Source: Acidobacteriota bacterium | GTDB taxonomy: Bacteria > Acidobacteriota > Blastocatellia > Pyrinomonadales > Pyrinomonadaceae | Direction: 5' to 3' | NCBI GenBank assembly: GCA_025463135.1 | Contig: JAOAPY010000045.1 | Coordinates: forward strand, 62,001 to 126,000 | DNA length: 64,000 nucleotides | Shown here: positions 17,100-27,186 of the stretch, in pieces | Position numbering within the stretch: position 1 is the stretch's first letter | How the letters are laid out: every line of letters begins with the position of its first letter | Position numbers and translations under genes: made by a program | The notes under the pieces: generated by a model | The model's input: the letters and a program-made list of their open reading frames with translations, nothing else | The model's database searches: none | What the model was told of the DNA's origin: nothing

Positions 17100-20000
17100 T
17101 CACAGCGATTCGGCTTCCAGACACTCGCGAATTTTTTTCGCCAGGACTGCAACGTGCGGTTCCTCTCTGATCGAAATGTGCGTGCCGGGCACGCGATGAA
17201 TCTTTAACCCACCCCGCGCCAGCCTGGCCCATCCCAGACGATTGTCTTCGCTAGCAGCATCGGCGTCCTGCGCCCAGAAGAGGTTGATCTTACCCGGATA
17301 AATCTTACCGCGCGGAACGTAGTCTTTTTCCGCATCCAGTATCGCCAGCACAGTTCGCACCAGCGCTTCATCACCATTGCGGCGATCCGCCACCAGGCGG
17401 GCCAGCTCCGGATCAGCATTGTCGCTGACATCGACTGAAACTGTTGGCTGCCCCATTTTTCTTTTGAGAGTTTGCCAAACCGCTCCAGCATAAAACCGTG
17501 GTCCATGTTCTCTTAGGTGGGCCAGGTGAAATCGAATTTTTTTGCCGGCGGGGTAAACCGGACAATTCGTATTCAACATGGCCAGCAATCCGACTTGCTG
17601 TCCCTGAGCCAGGAGCTGATGGGCCATTTCGAAAATCACGAGGCCGCCAAACGAAGCTCCGAGCAAATGATAAGGACCGTGAGATTGAAACGCGCGCAGC
17701 TCGCGAATGTAATGGGCCGCCATGTCTTCCACATGAAGAAATGGGCTTTGCCGCCCATCAAGACCCTGTGCCTGCAGCGCGAAAACCGGCTGGTCGTTTC
17801 CCAGATGGCGCGAGAGCGGGCGGTAGATCAAAACGTTCGCTCCGGCGGCGTGAATGCAAAAGAGTGGCGGCTTTGAACCCTGCGGTTGAATGGCGACCAG
17901 CGATGACCAGGCTGCGGCCGCCGCATTTTCCCGCAACACGTTCGCCAGTTGTTCGATAGTGGGAGCCTGAAAAAGTGCCGCCAGCGGCAAACGCTTTCCA
18001 AATCGATTTTCGATCTGGGCGAAAAGGCGTACCGCCAACAGCGAATGTCCGCCCAACTCAAAAAAATTGTCTTTCACGCCCACGGTTTCATGGCCCAGGA
18101 TTTTCACCCAGATATTTGCCAGCTGTCTCTCGAAATTATCGCGCGGCGCGACATAATTACTTTCCAAACCGCGCCTGCCCGCCTCAGTCTTTGGCAATGC
18201 GCGTCGATCAATCTTCCGATTCGGCGTTAACGGTAACGCATCGAGCAATACGAAGGCAGCAGGCATCATGTATTCCGGCAACTTCTCAGCCAGCAGACGC
18301 CGCGCGTTCAGGATCAATTGGGTCGTGTAATCATCATTCGACCCGGCGTCGTCACCAGCAGGTACCAGGTACGCCACCAGCCGTTTGTCCCCCGGTTGAT
18401 CTTCCCTGATTATCACTACGGCCTGTTCAACTTCGGGAAGTTGACCGAGCACCGTTTCGATTTCTCCCAACTCGATGCGAAAGCCTCGTAACTTGACCTG
18501 GTTATCAAGACGGCCAAGGAACTCCAGCTTCCCGCTGCGCCAATAGCGTCCCAGGTCGCCCGTGCGGTAGAGCCGTTCCCCAAATTTTTCAGTGAAGGGA
18601 TGCGGCACAAACCTCTCTGCGGTCAGCTCCGGTCGCTGCAGGTAGCCGCGCGCCAGGCCCGCGCCGCCGATGCAAATTTCGCCCGGCACGCCGACCGGCA
18701 AGGCGTGCAGATTTTCATCCAATATCAGAATTTCCAAATCGCGAATCGGCCGCCCGATAGAAGTAGCGCAGACTTCAGTCTGCGATTCCTGCACCAATTG
18801 AATCTCCGCGGAGAAATCCGAGACTGCAGTCTGTGCTACTTCAATCCTGGTGCAGGTGGCCCAAACAGTGCTTTCCGTGGGGCCATAAAAATTCCAAACC
18901 GGAATGCCAATAGTGCTCACTCGTTCCGCAAGTTCACGATCGAGCGCATCACCACCGCAGACGATCGTGCGCAGCCTAAGCGCCTTCAAGTCCGGTTCTG
19001 AATCCAATAATTGGCGCAGCGCTGAAGGAGTTTGATTCAGAATCGTCACGCCTTCATTGAGTAATAACTCGTACAACCCTCCCGGCGACTGAGTGGTTTC
19101 CAGCGGCACTATCACGAGCCGGCCGCCCTGAAGCAATGCTCCCCAAATCTCCCATACCGAAAAATCAAAAGCGCTGGAATGAACGGTAGTCCAAACATCA
19201 CCTTCGTGAAATCCAACTTGCTCGCAAGTCGCGGCAAACAAATGCGCCACCGTTTGGTGAGTTACCGAGACACCCTTGGGCCGGCCGGTCGATCCCGATG
19301 TGTAAATTACGTAAGCGAGATTCTCCAGTGACACCAGGGTCGACGGGTTCTGCTCACTCTCACTCGCTATGCGCGTCCAGTCTTCATCGATCTGAATTAC
19401 TTCAGCGTGTTGCGTCTTCAGTTTTGTGGTCAGGCTTTTCTGAGTGATGAGTACCGGCACACCTGAATCAGCCAGCATGAAGGAAACACGCTCCGGCGGG
19501 TAGGTTGGATCGATGGGCACATAAGCGCCGCCTGCCTTCAGAATTCCCAGCAAGGCGACGATGTTGTTTACAGAGCGCTCAAGGTAAACTCCCACTCGGC
19601 TCTCCGCTTTGACGCCTAAGCGCCGCAGGTAGTGTGCCAGTTGATTGGCCCGGCAATTCAGTTCAGAGTAACTAAGCCGATCTTCTCCGCAGACCACGGC
19701 CATCGCCCGCGGTATCTTCTCGGCTGCCGCCGCAAACAATTCGTCGATACAGGAATCGTTTTGTTGTAAAGCGGGTTGGCTGTTTCCTTCGTGGCCGATA
19801 CGTTTCAGCGCGTCATTGCTTAATAACGGCAACTCCGAGCAGCGCTCTCGAGGGTTCCTGACAATTCCGCGCAACAACACTTCAAAGCAGCCGGCCAGGC
19901 TGGCGATCGTTTCCCGATCGAACAGGTCCGAGTCGTAGTCGAAGCGCAATTCAATCTCGTCTACGTCGCGAACATCAAGCGTTAAGTCGAGCCGCGATAT

Positions 20001-21287
20001 GCCGGTTTCAAACGAGAACTCTTCGATTAGAAGATCCCGGGATGCAGCGGCAAAGGTGATCTTCTCGCGAACGTTCATTGCCACCTGGAAGACCGGGGCG
20101 TAGCTCATACTGCGCTCCAACGGCATTTCCTCAACGAGCTTCTCGAATGGCATCAGCCTGTGCGCTTCTGCTTCGTGCAAATTCTTCCGCACACCCGCCA
20201 ACAATTCCCGGAACGTGGGATCGCCGGAAAGATCCGTGCGCAAGAAAAAGGCATTCGCCAGCGGTCCGACCAGGTTCATCGTTTCCGGCGCTTCCCTGTT
20301 GGCAAACTGAGAGCCGGTAACGATGTCTGTCTGGCGGCTGTAACGTGACAGCAAGATCTGAAAAGCGGTCATTAGGGCAGGGAACAAACTCGTACTCTCG
20401 GCCCTGGCCAGCGCCCGCAGTGCATCACTCAATTCCTCTTCCAGAACTACAGAAACCGTAGCTCCATGCCAGTTCTGCACTGGTGGTCGCGGACGATCGG
20501 CTGGTATTTCCAGCATCGCCGGCGCCCCTCGCAGGCGCCTCTGCCAGTAAGCAGCGTGACTTTCCAACACATCCGCCGTGAGCGTCGCTTGTTGCCAGGA
20601 CGCATAGTCCGCTAGTTGAATCGGAAGCGCTGGAAGTTCGGAAGTTACGGCGCTCACGCCCGCCGCGTACGTCGCGTACGTCGCGTACGTCGCCACGAGT
20701 TCCTGCAGCAGCAAGGTCAGCGAGCAATCATCGCTGACGATTCGATGAACCGTTAACAACAGGACATGTTCGTCGCGATCAAGCACCAGCAGTCTGGCTC
20801 GCAGCAGTGGTCCAATCGATAGATCGAAAGCCTGTTGCGCTTCTGCCTGAGCTAATTCTCGTGCTCGGCGCAGCCGCTCATCACTCGAACCAGAGGAAAG
20901 GTCCGTGACGTGCAATTCCACTGCGGCATCGTTCGCTATTAACTGCGCCGGCCGGCTATCCACGCCCGCGTAAAGCTGGCTGGTCGCGAAGGTAGTGCGC
21001 AAGGCATCATGCCGGTGATTAATATTCTGTAGCGATTGTCGAAGGGCTTGCTGATCGAGCCGGCCAATAAGCTTTAACCCGCGTGAAAGGTTTGCGATGG
21101 GAGTGTCGGGTTCAATCTGATCGAGAAACCAAAGTCGTTCCTGGGCAAATGAAAGCGGCGCCGGACCGGTTTCTTTCCGTCGCTGAATGTGAGGATGCGA
21201 TAATTGCGGCACCGAACGCGCCTCGACCGCACTATCAAGCACCGGCCCACGCGTTACCTCTGTGTTGCTCATCATCGAACTCGACAT
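17100..21287 (-). CDS. NRPS module C-A-T-TE with altered C and TE active sites
   Basis: The 1395-residue product has the domain order C, A, T, TE. The C domain reads VHRIVSDDCS where HHxxxDG is expected: the second, catalytic His is Arg (codon CGA) and the Gly is Asp, so it is probably unable to condense. The A pocket reads D-F-W-N-V-G-F-V-W-(K), related to the Thr code in its first half but without a match I know. The TE has G-A-S-F-G-G with normal Ser and His (VPGTH), but the usual Asp position reads LNTN, with Asn. A palindromic repeat is inserted in frame in the A domain (18763-18839), and a three-fold Thr-Tyr-Ala repeat lies in the C domain. It follows the epimerisation module in gene order, but its C domain is not of the DL type. 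It may be skipped, act in trans, or be decaying. Confidence 0.88.
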   Translation of the reverse strand: MSSSMMSNTEVTRGPVLDSAVEARSVPQLSHPHIQRRKETGPAPLSFAQERLWFLDQIEPDTPIANLSRGLKLIGRLDQQALRQSLQNINHRHDALRTTFATSQLYAGVDSRPAQLIANDAAVELHVTDLSSGSSDERLRRARELAQAEAQQAFDLSIGPLLRARLLVLDRDEHVLLLTVHRIVSDDCSLTLLLQELVATYATYATYAAGVSAVTSELPALPIQLADYASWQQATLTADVLESHAAYWQRRLRGAPAMLEIPADRPRPPVQNWHGATVSVVLEEELSDALRALARAESTSLFPALMTAFQILLSRYSRQTDIVTGSQFANREAPETMNLVGPLANAFFLRTDLSGDPTFRELLAGVRKNLHEAEAHRLMPFEKLVEEMPLERSMSYAPVFQVAMNVREKITFAAASRDLLIEEFSFETGISRLDLTLDVRDVDEIELRFDYDSDLFDRETIASLAGCFEVLLRGIVRNPRERCSELPLLSNDALKRIGHEGNSQPALQQNDSCIDELFAAAAEKIPRAMAVVCGEDRLSYSELNCRANQLAHYLRRLGVKAESRVGVYLERSVNNIVALLGILKAGGAYVPIDPTYPPERVSFMLADSGVPVLITQKSLTTKLKTQHAEVIQIDEDWTRIASESEQNPSTLVSLENLAYVIYTSGSTGRPKGVSVTHQTVAHLFAATCEQVGFHEGDVWTTVHSSAFDFSVWEIWGALLQGGRLVIVPLETTQSPGGLYELLLNEGVTILNQTPSALRQLLDSEPDLKALRLRTIVCGGDALDRELAERVSTIGIPVWNFYGPTESTVWATCTRIEVAQTAVSDFSAEIQLVQESQTEVCATSIGRPIRDLEILILDENLHALPVGVPGEICIGGAGLARGYLQRPELTAERFVPHPFTEKFGERLYRTGDLGRYWRSGKLEFLGRLDNQVKLRGFRIELGEIETVLGQLPEVEQAVVIIREDQPGDKRLVAYLVPAGDDAGSNDDYTTQLILNARRLLAEKLPEYMMPAAFVLLDALPLTPNRKIDRRALPKTEAGRRGLESNYVAPRDNFERQLANIWVKILGHETVGVKDNFFELGGHSLLAVRLFAQIENRFGKRLPLAALFQAPTIEQLANVLRENAAAAAWSSLVAIQPQGSKPPLFCIHAAGANVLIYRPLSRHLGNDQPVFALQAQGLDGRQSPFLHVEDMAAHYIRELRAFQSHGPYHLLGASFGGLVIFEMAHQLLAQGQQVGLLAMLNTNCPVYPAGKKIRFHLAHLREHGPRFYAGAVWQTLKRKMGQPTVSVDVSDNADPELARLVADRRNGDEALVRTVLAILDAEKDYVPRGKIYPGKINLFWAQDADAASEDNRLGWARLARGGLKIHRVPGTHISIREEPHVAVLAKKIRECLEAESL
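18763..18839. repeat. Palindromic repeat inserted in frame in an adenylation domain
   Basis: Left arm GTAGCGCAGACTTCAGTCTG (18763-18782) pairs with the right arm around 18820-18839 at 17 of 20 positions. It adds about 25 residues (AQTAVSDF...QTEVCATS) just before the SIGRPI motif of the A domain of the 17100-21287 gene. The frame stays open. The same family lies at 34322-34393 and 39032-39126. Confidence 0.75.
20665..20691. repeat. Three tandem 9-bp copies inside a C domain
   Basis: GCGTACGTC is repeated at 20665-20673, 20674-20682 and 20683-20691, giving three Thr-Tyr-Ala units after the altered active-site motif of the C domain. Being a multiple of three it keeps the frame; it probably varies in copy number by slippage. 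Confidence 0.75.
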
Positions 21288-21314
21288 CGTCTTCCAATCC
21301 TGATTAACAGGCGT

Positions 21315-21381
21315 TTAGAGTTCTGACTCTTAGTCGGGTTTTTCCCCACCCGGGAAAGCCCGACTGAAGTCGGTACTCTAA
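21315..21381. repeat. Imperfect inverted repeat between NRPS genes (TTTAGAGT...GTCGGG family)
   Basis: TTAGAGTTCTGACTC...GTCGGG at 21315-21338 faces CCCGAC...GTACTCTAA at 21359-21381. The arms pair with a few mismatches. The same family occurs at 25997-26075, one gene upstream. Confidence 0.7.
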
Positions 21382-21403
21382 GCACTTGTTGCCAATCTCG
21401 AAA

Positions 21404-24400
21404 TCAGCCCCGCAGTTTCGCCAGCACCTTGTTCAACTCTTCCTGATTCAACTTTGCGCTGGGAAAATCCGTGGGCGAAAAACTGGCGGCATCCCGCGAA
21501 CGGGAATTCTCGATCAGCGTCCGGAGTTTTTCGACATAGCTGTCGGCCAGGCGTTCGATAGTTTCCCGGCGATGAATGTTCTCACTGAAAGTCCATTCCA
21601 ATCGCAGCTCGCCCCCGGTCACCGCGCCGATGATATTCAACAGATAGCCCCGCTCAGCAGCTGGACTCTGGGCCGGACCGGTTGCTTCCGGGGCCGGCTT
21701 GAAAAGCGAAGCCTGCGGCAAAGCGCGATCTGTCTGCCCCAGGTAATTGAACCTGACCTCGGCCTGCGCCTGGCGATTCAACTGTGCTGTGGTGTCCGCG
21801 TCGCCGCTCAGATAGCGCAGCACGCCATAGCCAATGCCCCGATTCGGAATCGCGCGCAGCTGTTCTTTCACCAACCTCAGGCTTTCACCCAGCGCTTGTG
21901 AATCTTTCAAATCCAGCGCTACCGGAAAAATCGTCGTGAACCAGCCAACCGTCCGCGAAAGATCGACTCCCTTAAGGATCTCTTCCCGGCCATGCCCCTC
22001 CAGGTCAAGCAACACGGAAGGTGAAGTGGTCCATTGGCTGAGCGTCTGGGCCAGGGCCGTCAGTAACACTTCGTTAATTTGCGTGCGATACGCCGCCGGC
22101 ACTTCCATTAGCAGCGCCAACGTCTCGCGAGGATTCAGGGCAACCGTAACCGTGCGCGCCGACGCCGCAGTGTTCGGGCCTTTTTCGAAATCCCGCGGCA
22201 AATGAGGAAAGGATCCACCGCCGGGCGAAAGCCAGTAAGGCGCTTCGGCCGGCAACGTGTCTGCTTTTGCGTGCGCCGTCAATTGCTCCGACCAACTCTT
22301 GAATGAGGTGGTCTTCGCAGGCAGTTCAATCTGCTTGCCGCGATCGAACTGCAGGTAAAGAGTCTGCAAGTCTTCAAGCAGAATGCCCCACGAAACTCCA
22401 TCCACCAACAAATGATGTATCACCAGCAGAAGCTTGACGGGCCGTCCGTTCCCATTTGTGAAGAGCGCTACGCGCACCAGTGGCCCACTTTCAAGATTCA
22501 AACCAGCCTGCAAAGCGGCCGCCTGTTCCTCCAGGCCCTGCTCTTGAAAAAACTCCAGGGCGAGCCCGTGTCCAGCGAGCGGTGCAATAGACTGCTGCCA
22601 ACCCTGTTCTGTCCTTTCGAATTGCAGACGCAGCGCATCGTGATGGACCAGCAACTGTTGTAGTGCCTTTTCCAACGCGCCTGCATCCAGGGATTCATCA
22701 ACGTCGAGCAACATCGCCTGGTTATAGTGATGCGGCTCCGGCTGTTGCTGGGCAAAGAAGCGCGCCTGCACCGGTGTTAACGGCACCGACCCCGTCACCA
22801 TCCCTTGTTCAGCAACAGGTGTCGCCACCGTGCCCGCCACACCGGCCAGTTCCGCAATCGTCTGATGTTCGAAAAGCTGGCGCGGCGAAAGCTTCAGTCC
22901 TGCCTGATTGGCACGCGCAATAATTTGTATGCTTAGAATTGAATCACCACCCAACTCAAAAAAATTATCGTGGACTCCCAGAGCTTCCACGCCCAGCACG
23001 CCTGACCAAATCGCGGCCAGCGTTTCTTCTATATAATTACGAGGCCTGACCGCTTCGGCCTCGCCGAGTCGCAGACGATCCGGCTCCGGCAGCGCGTCGC
23101 GATCGACTTTGCCGTTCCGCGTCAGCGGCAGAGAATCGAGCAACACAATGCCCCGGGGCATCATGTATTCCGGCAGCTTGCCCTGGAGGAATGTCTTCAG
23201 CTCGACGCTGTCAGCCGTCGTCCCTGCGCGCGCCACCACGTAAGCGACCAGACGCTTCTCTCCAGGCTGAACCTCTCTGGCGATGACTACTGCTTCAGCA
23301 ACGCTGGGATGTTCGCGCAGTGCCTGTTCGATCTCCGCGGGCTCGATACGAAAGCCGTGAATCTTGACCTGGTCATCGATGCGGCCAAGGAATTCAATGC
23401 GGCCGTCGGCTAGTTGACGAGCCAGATCACCGGTCTTGTACAGACGGCCGCCGGCGGCAAACGCATAAGGGTCCGGTATGAATTTTTCCGCCGTCGTCTC
23501 CGGGCGCTGGACGTAGCCGCGCGCCACTCCGGCGCCGCCAATGTGCAATTCCCCAGGGGCGCCCAGCGGCGCCGGTCGCAGATGCGAGTCCAGAATGTAA
23601 ACCCTGGCGTTCGCCAGCGGCCGGCCCAGGGGCACGATTTCTGACGATCGCTCCTGGTCATTATTTTCGACGAGCTGCGTGGTGGCTCCCACCGTCGCTT
23701 CCGTCGGTCCGTAATGATTCAGGATTCCGCAATCCGGAGCCAGCGCCGAAATCTTTTCCACCAAATTCCAGGGGCAGGCTTCGCCTCCGAGCACCAACTG
23801 GCGCCGCGGCAACAAATCAGCAGGATGCGTTGCCGACAGCAGCGCGGACAGATGCGACGGCACAATCTTCAAGCAATCGATCGGGTGCCGGCGGCAGTAA
23901 TCCGCAAGAGCGTCGGGATTTGTCGCCCGCTCCTCGGAAATCAAATGCAGAGTTCCCCCTCTTAATAAAGGCGGAAACAGCACCGTGTTCCCAAGGTCCG
24001 CGGCGATCGTCGAAACAGTGGCGAAGGTGCTCTCGTCCGAAAGCTGCAGCCGCTCCCAGATCGCATTTGCGTAATTCACAAGCTGTCGATGCTCGACCGC
24101 GACACCTTTTGGTCTGCCGGTGGACCCGGAAGTGAAAATGACATAAGCCAGATTCTCTTCGGTGACGCTGGTGGGCGGATTCGTAACCATCTCCCTGAAC
24201 GCGTCATCTGCTTGCGGGCCGGCTGCTTCTACATAAACCAGATGGTCAATTTTGTCGGCGAGACCTTCAGCCAGCTCCCTTCGGGTGACCAGTACGCGAG
24301 CTCCCGCATCTGCGAGCATTAAGGCGAGACGTGACTTCGGCAGACCCGGATCGAGCGGCACATAGGCGCCACCCGCTTTCAGGATTCCCAACAGTCCGAC

Positions 24401-25969
24401 AATGAGATCGACGGAGCGTTCGAAACAAAGTCCGACGCGCGCATCCGGCACCACGCCCAGCCGCTGTAAGCGGTGCGCAAGCCGGTTGGCGCGCGCATTC
24501 AGTTCGGCAAACGAAAGTTGCTGCTCTTCAAAAACAACGGCGATGCGATCGGGGTACTGGTCCACCCGCGCTGCAAACAGCTCGTGAATACACCCTTGAT
24601 TACATTGACCGGTCGGGAAATCCTTTTTCGTATGATTGAAATCGACCAGGATCATTTGCTGCTCAGTCGCCCCGAGCATTTCAAGACCAGCGAGAGACGC
24701 CTGTGGCTGGTCCACCGCGGCTTTGATCAGAGTCGCCAGCCGTTGAGCCAACAGCTGAGCGTCGGCCGGTGCAAACAGGTTCGTGTCGTATTGCAGCTCA
24801 ACCGTCAGAGCGTCTTCGCTAATTTCGCAAACCAGCTTCAGCTTAAAGGGTTCGCTGTGCACGTCCTGGCGCGCGAGGGAAAACTTCAGCCCTCCATCAT
24901 GCACGTTCGCGGGTCGATGCCGCGCTTCAAAATAGATTCCGTTATTGCCGCCGGCCTGTTGCTCCGGTTGAAAATACTCCTGCAATGTTTCAGCTTCCTC
25001 CTCCTCGGCGCTTAATCGGGGCAAGAGCTCTGCCAGCGAAAGATCTTCAACGAAGTGAGAAGTAATCGGCAGATAACTCGAGAGCAAACCGACGGCTTCT
25101 TCCAGCTCGGGAAACTTCCTCCCCGCAAACGAGACCCCAACGCTAATCGCTTCCGCTGCGGTGGAGCGCCGCAAAACTGTCTGCCAGCAACCCAGCAGAA
25201 ATGTCGCCGGTCTCGCTCCACAGCCTTCGGTGACCACTCTGATCTGTTTCAGCAATTCATCAGGAATATCAACCGGCGTCGCGGCCAAACTGTGTGTTTT
25301 GTTTTCCCTCGCTTTCTCAAAGACCAGGCCCGGCGCAAAGCTCTCGGGGGAATCCTTGCTGTGCCAATGCTGAAGCGCGGTCGCGGCTTCACTTGATTCC
25401 AGTAACTCGTGCTGCCACTCGGCAAAATCCGCATACTGCATCGCCGCAACCGTTGCGGGTTCTACTCCCAGGTGTAAGGCGCCGTACGCACTCGCAACGT
25501 GTGCCGTCAGTCGCTGAAGCGATGGACCATCCGCGCAAAGCGTCGGGGCACTTACGAGTAATAGATGTTTTTTGGCCGAAAGCTTCAGCAGTTCAATGCG
25601 CAGCAAAGACGGTTGCGTGTAATCAACCACACAAGAGCCTGCCTCGCTAAAGAGATCACTTATCTTTTCCTGCTGAGTAGTTTCATTCAGTTGAGTCAGG
25701 TCATAATTCTGAATTTTCACAGCGACGGTGTCCGCAATCACCTGGACAGGGATAGTCATGCCGGACAGCAGTTGAAAGGAAGTGCGCAGTATTTCGTGCT
25801 GATTCACAACACTCTCGAGGGCCGTCTGCAGGATCCCAGGATCCAGTTCTCCCTCGATCTCGATGAGCGAGCGAACACGGAACGACTGTGCCGGCGCAGA
25901 CTGCTGCAACCGCCACAGTCTGGTCTGTTGAGGCGAAAGTCGAAATCCCTGGATGGTTTCCTGCGACAC
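21404..25969 (-). CDS. NRPS module I-A(Asp)-T-E (interface domain, epimerisation)
   Basis: The 1521-residue protein starts (GTG) with a condensation-fold domain of about 400 residues (GFRLSPQQTRLWRLQQ) whose active site reads SAPTLCADG instead of HHxxxDG. Both His are lost, as in the interface domains of beta-hydroxyaspartate siderophore synthetases. The A pocket reads D-L-T-K-V-G-H-V-G-(K), essentially the Asp code DLTKVGHIGK. T carries GGDS, typical before an E domain. The E domain follows, with IHHLLVDGVSW, LEGHGRE and VGWFTTIFP. The catalytic C domain for this module is probably the second C domain at the end of the 27187-31938 protein, and the free hydroxylase at 26076-27095 lies between the two genes. 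Prediction: a D-configured beta-hydroxy-Asp residue. The order C, hydroxylase, I-A-T repeats that of the 35767-41427 and 32350-35646 pair. Confidence 0.92.
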   Translation of the reverse strand: MSQETIQGFRLSPQQTRLWRLQQSAPAQSFRVRSLIEIEGELDPGILQTALESVVNQHEILRTSFQLLSGMTIPVQVIADTVAVKIQNYDLTQLNETTQQEKISDLFSEAGSCVVDYTQPSLLRIELLKLSAKKHLLLVSAPTLCADGPSLQRLTAHVASAYGALHLGVEPATVAAMQYADFAEWQHELLESSEAATALQHWHSKDSPESFAPGLVFEKARENKTHSLAATPVDIPDELLKQIRVVTEGCGARPATFLLGCWQTVLRRSTAAEAISVGVSFAGRKFPELEEAVGLLSSYLPITSHFVEDLSLAELLPRLSAEEEEAETLQEYFQPEQQAGGNNGIYFEARHRPANVHDGGLKFSLARQDVHSEPFKLKLVCEISEDALTVELQYDTNLFAPADAQLLAQRLATLIKAAVDQPQASLAGLEMLGATEQQMILVDFNHTKKDFPTGQCNQGCIHELFAARVDQYPDRIAVVFEEQQLSFAELNARANRLAHRLQRLGVVPDARVGLCFERSVDLIVGLLGILKAGGAYVPLDPGLPKSRLALMLADAGARVLVTRRELAEGLADKIDHLVYVEAAGPQADDAFREMVTNPPTSVTEENLAYVIFTSGSTGRPKGVAVEHRQLVNYANAIWERLQLSDESTFATVSTIAADLGNTVLFPPLLRGGTLHLISEERATNPDALADYCRRHPIDCLKIVPSHLSALLSATHPADLLPRRQLVLGGEACPWNLVEKISALAPDCGILNHYGPTEATVGATTQLVENNDQERSSEIVPLGRPLANARVYILDSHLRPAPLGAPGELHIGGAGVARGYVQRPETTAEKFIPDPYAFAAGGRLYKTGDLARQLADGRIEFLGRIDDQVKIHGFRIEPAEIEQALREHPSVAEAVVIAREVQPGEKRLVAYVVARAGTTADSVELKTFLQGKLPEYMMPRGIVLLDSLPLTRNGKVDRDALPEPDRLRLGEAEAVRPRNYIEETLAAIWSGVLGVEALGVHDNFFELGGDSILSIQIIARANQAGLKLSPRQLFEHQTIAELAGVAGTVATPVAEQGMVTGSVPLTPVQARFFAQQQPEPHHYNQAMLLDVDESLDAGALEKALQQLLVHHDALRLQFERTEQGWQQSIAPLAGHGLALEFFQEQGLEEQAAALQAGLNLESGPLVRVALFTNGNGRPVKLLLVIHHLLVDGVSWGILLEDLQTLYLQFDRGKQIELPAKTTSFKSWSEQLTAHAKADTLPAEAPYWLSPGGGSFPHLPRDFEKGPNTAASARTVTVALNPRETLALLMEVPAAYRTQINEVLLTALAQTLSQWTTSPSVLLDLEGHGREEILKGVDLSRTVGWFTTIFPVALDLKDSQALGESLRLVKEQLRAIPNRGIGYGVLRYLSGDADTTAQLNRQAQAEVRFNYLGQTDRALPQASLFKPAPEATGPAQSPAAERGYLLNIIGAVTGGELRLEWTFSENIHRRETIERLADSYVEKLRTLIENSRSRDAASFSPTDFPSAKLNQEELNKVLAKLRG

Positions 25970-25996
25970 CTTTCTATTGTTCCTTTCGAGATCCGC

Positions 25997-26075
25997 TTAC
26001 AGGCGTTTAGAGTTCCGACTTCAGTCGGGCTTTTTCATCGAACCCACCTGAAGGCGGTACTCTAAACACCTGTAA
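25997..26075. repeat. 27-bp imperfect inverted repeat between hydroxylase and NRPS genes
   Basis: Arms at 25997-26023 and 26049-26075 match at 24 of 27 positions (TTACAGGCGTTTAGAGT...). The element ends exactly where the hydroxylase stop codon begins. A relative lies at 21315-21381. Confidence 0.78.
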
Positions 26076-27095
26076 TCAAGCGCTATACAGTTCTCCCATA
26101 CCCACCATGATCCGGCGTGGCCCGCGATAGGGACGGCGTCCGTGGGCCACAAGCATGTTATCCACGAGCAACACATCTCCCGCTTGCCACGAAAACGTAA
26201 CCGTCTCGCTTGCATAGGCCGCGCGTACCTGGTCCAGATCGCTTTCGTCGATGGGCGAGCCGTCGCCGTAGTAGGCCGTGCGCGGCGGTTCGTCTCCAGC
26301 CGCAATCAGCAAAGCCTCGCGCACGTGCGGCTCCAGACTTGATTCGTGAAACAGGTGGGCCTGATTGAACCAGACTTGTTCTCGTGTGTGAGGATGGATG
26401 GCGACGGCCTGGCAAAGCTGCGACGTGCGCAAACGCTCATCGCCTTTCCATTCAAATTCGATGCCCGACTTGCGGCAAAAATCTTCGACCTCCGCCGAGT
26501 TCTCGGTTTGAAAAACGTTCTGCCATGACAAGTCGAGACCGTCCCCATAGTTTCGCACGTAGCGGACATTCTTTTGACTGAACCGGTCGCGAATTTCGGA
26601 AGCGATGCGCGCAAAAACTTTGCGGCTGTCGGCAATCGGCGTCTCGCCGCCTGCGGGTGAAGGCTCAACACAAAAGAACCCGAGCACCATGGGCCATTGC
26701 CTTGTGAAGGACATCTCGTTGTGCAGCGGAATCGTCTGGTCCGCCGGGTATTCAGTTGAAGTATAGATCTTGCCGCTGACTTTTGTGCGCGGCGTCGAGC
26801 GATAAGAATAATCAAGCAGGTCGCCGGCAACGACTGTCATGAATTCTTCAAACTCTGCGACCTCTGGAACGCTGAAACCTCGAAACAAGACAGCACCATT
26901 CCGCGCTAGTCTTTCCTTAATCAAACCGACATTGCTTCGGGCCCATTGGACCAGGCTCAACCCGACAACCTCGGGCTGGAGCAGCAAGGGTAAACCGCTG
27001 TCATTAAGAGAGCTCTCGCGCACCAGGGTTTCCTGAGACAGGGTAATGCCTTTTCGCGTCTTCTCGTGACCCGGTCTGGTGATGTTTGGTTTCAT
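26076..27095 (-). CDS. TauD/SyrP-like Fe(II)/2-oxoglutarate beta-hydroxylase
   Basis: Stand-alone 339-residue oxygenase of the TauD/TfdA superfamily, closest in layout to SyrP-type hydroxylases that act on carrier-bound amino acids. The iron ligands are visible as H125-N-E127 (IPLHNEMSF) and the distal H318 (DNMLVAHGRRPY), followed by the Arg pair in GPRRI near 327 that would bind 2-oxoglutarate. It sits between a protein ending in a C domain and a protein beginning with an interface domain plus Asp-specific A domain, so the likely substrate is Asp tethered to the T domain of the 21404-25969 protein, hydroxylated at the beta carbon. A homologous domain is fused to the 35767-41427 NRPS. The family is clear; substrate and stereochemistry are inferred from position. 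Confidence 0.88.
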   Translation of the reverse strand: MKPNITRPGHEKTRKGITLSQETLVRESSLNDSGLPLLLQPEVVGLSLVQWARSNVGLIKERLARNGAVLFRGFSVPEVAEFEEFMTVVAGDLLDYSYRSTPRTKVSGKIYTSTEYPADQTIPLHNEMSFTRQWPMVLGFFCVEPSPAGGETPIADSRKVFARIASEIRDRFSQKNVRYVRNYGDGLDLSWQNVFQTENSAEVEDFCRKSGIEFEWKGDERLRTSQLCQAVAIHPHTREQVWFNQAHLFHESSLEPHVREALLIAAGDEPPRTAYYGDGSPIDESDLDQVRAAYASETVTFSWQAGDVLLVDNMLVAHGRRPYRGPRRIMVGMGELYSA

Positions 27096-27186
27096 CGCAG
27101 TTCTGTCTCTAAGGTATCGCGCGCAGCACTTGCGTCACTAGCTTCGCGCCCGTCAACTCCTTTACTAAGCTGGGTGCCTCCCACCA

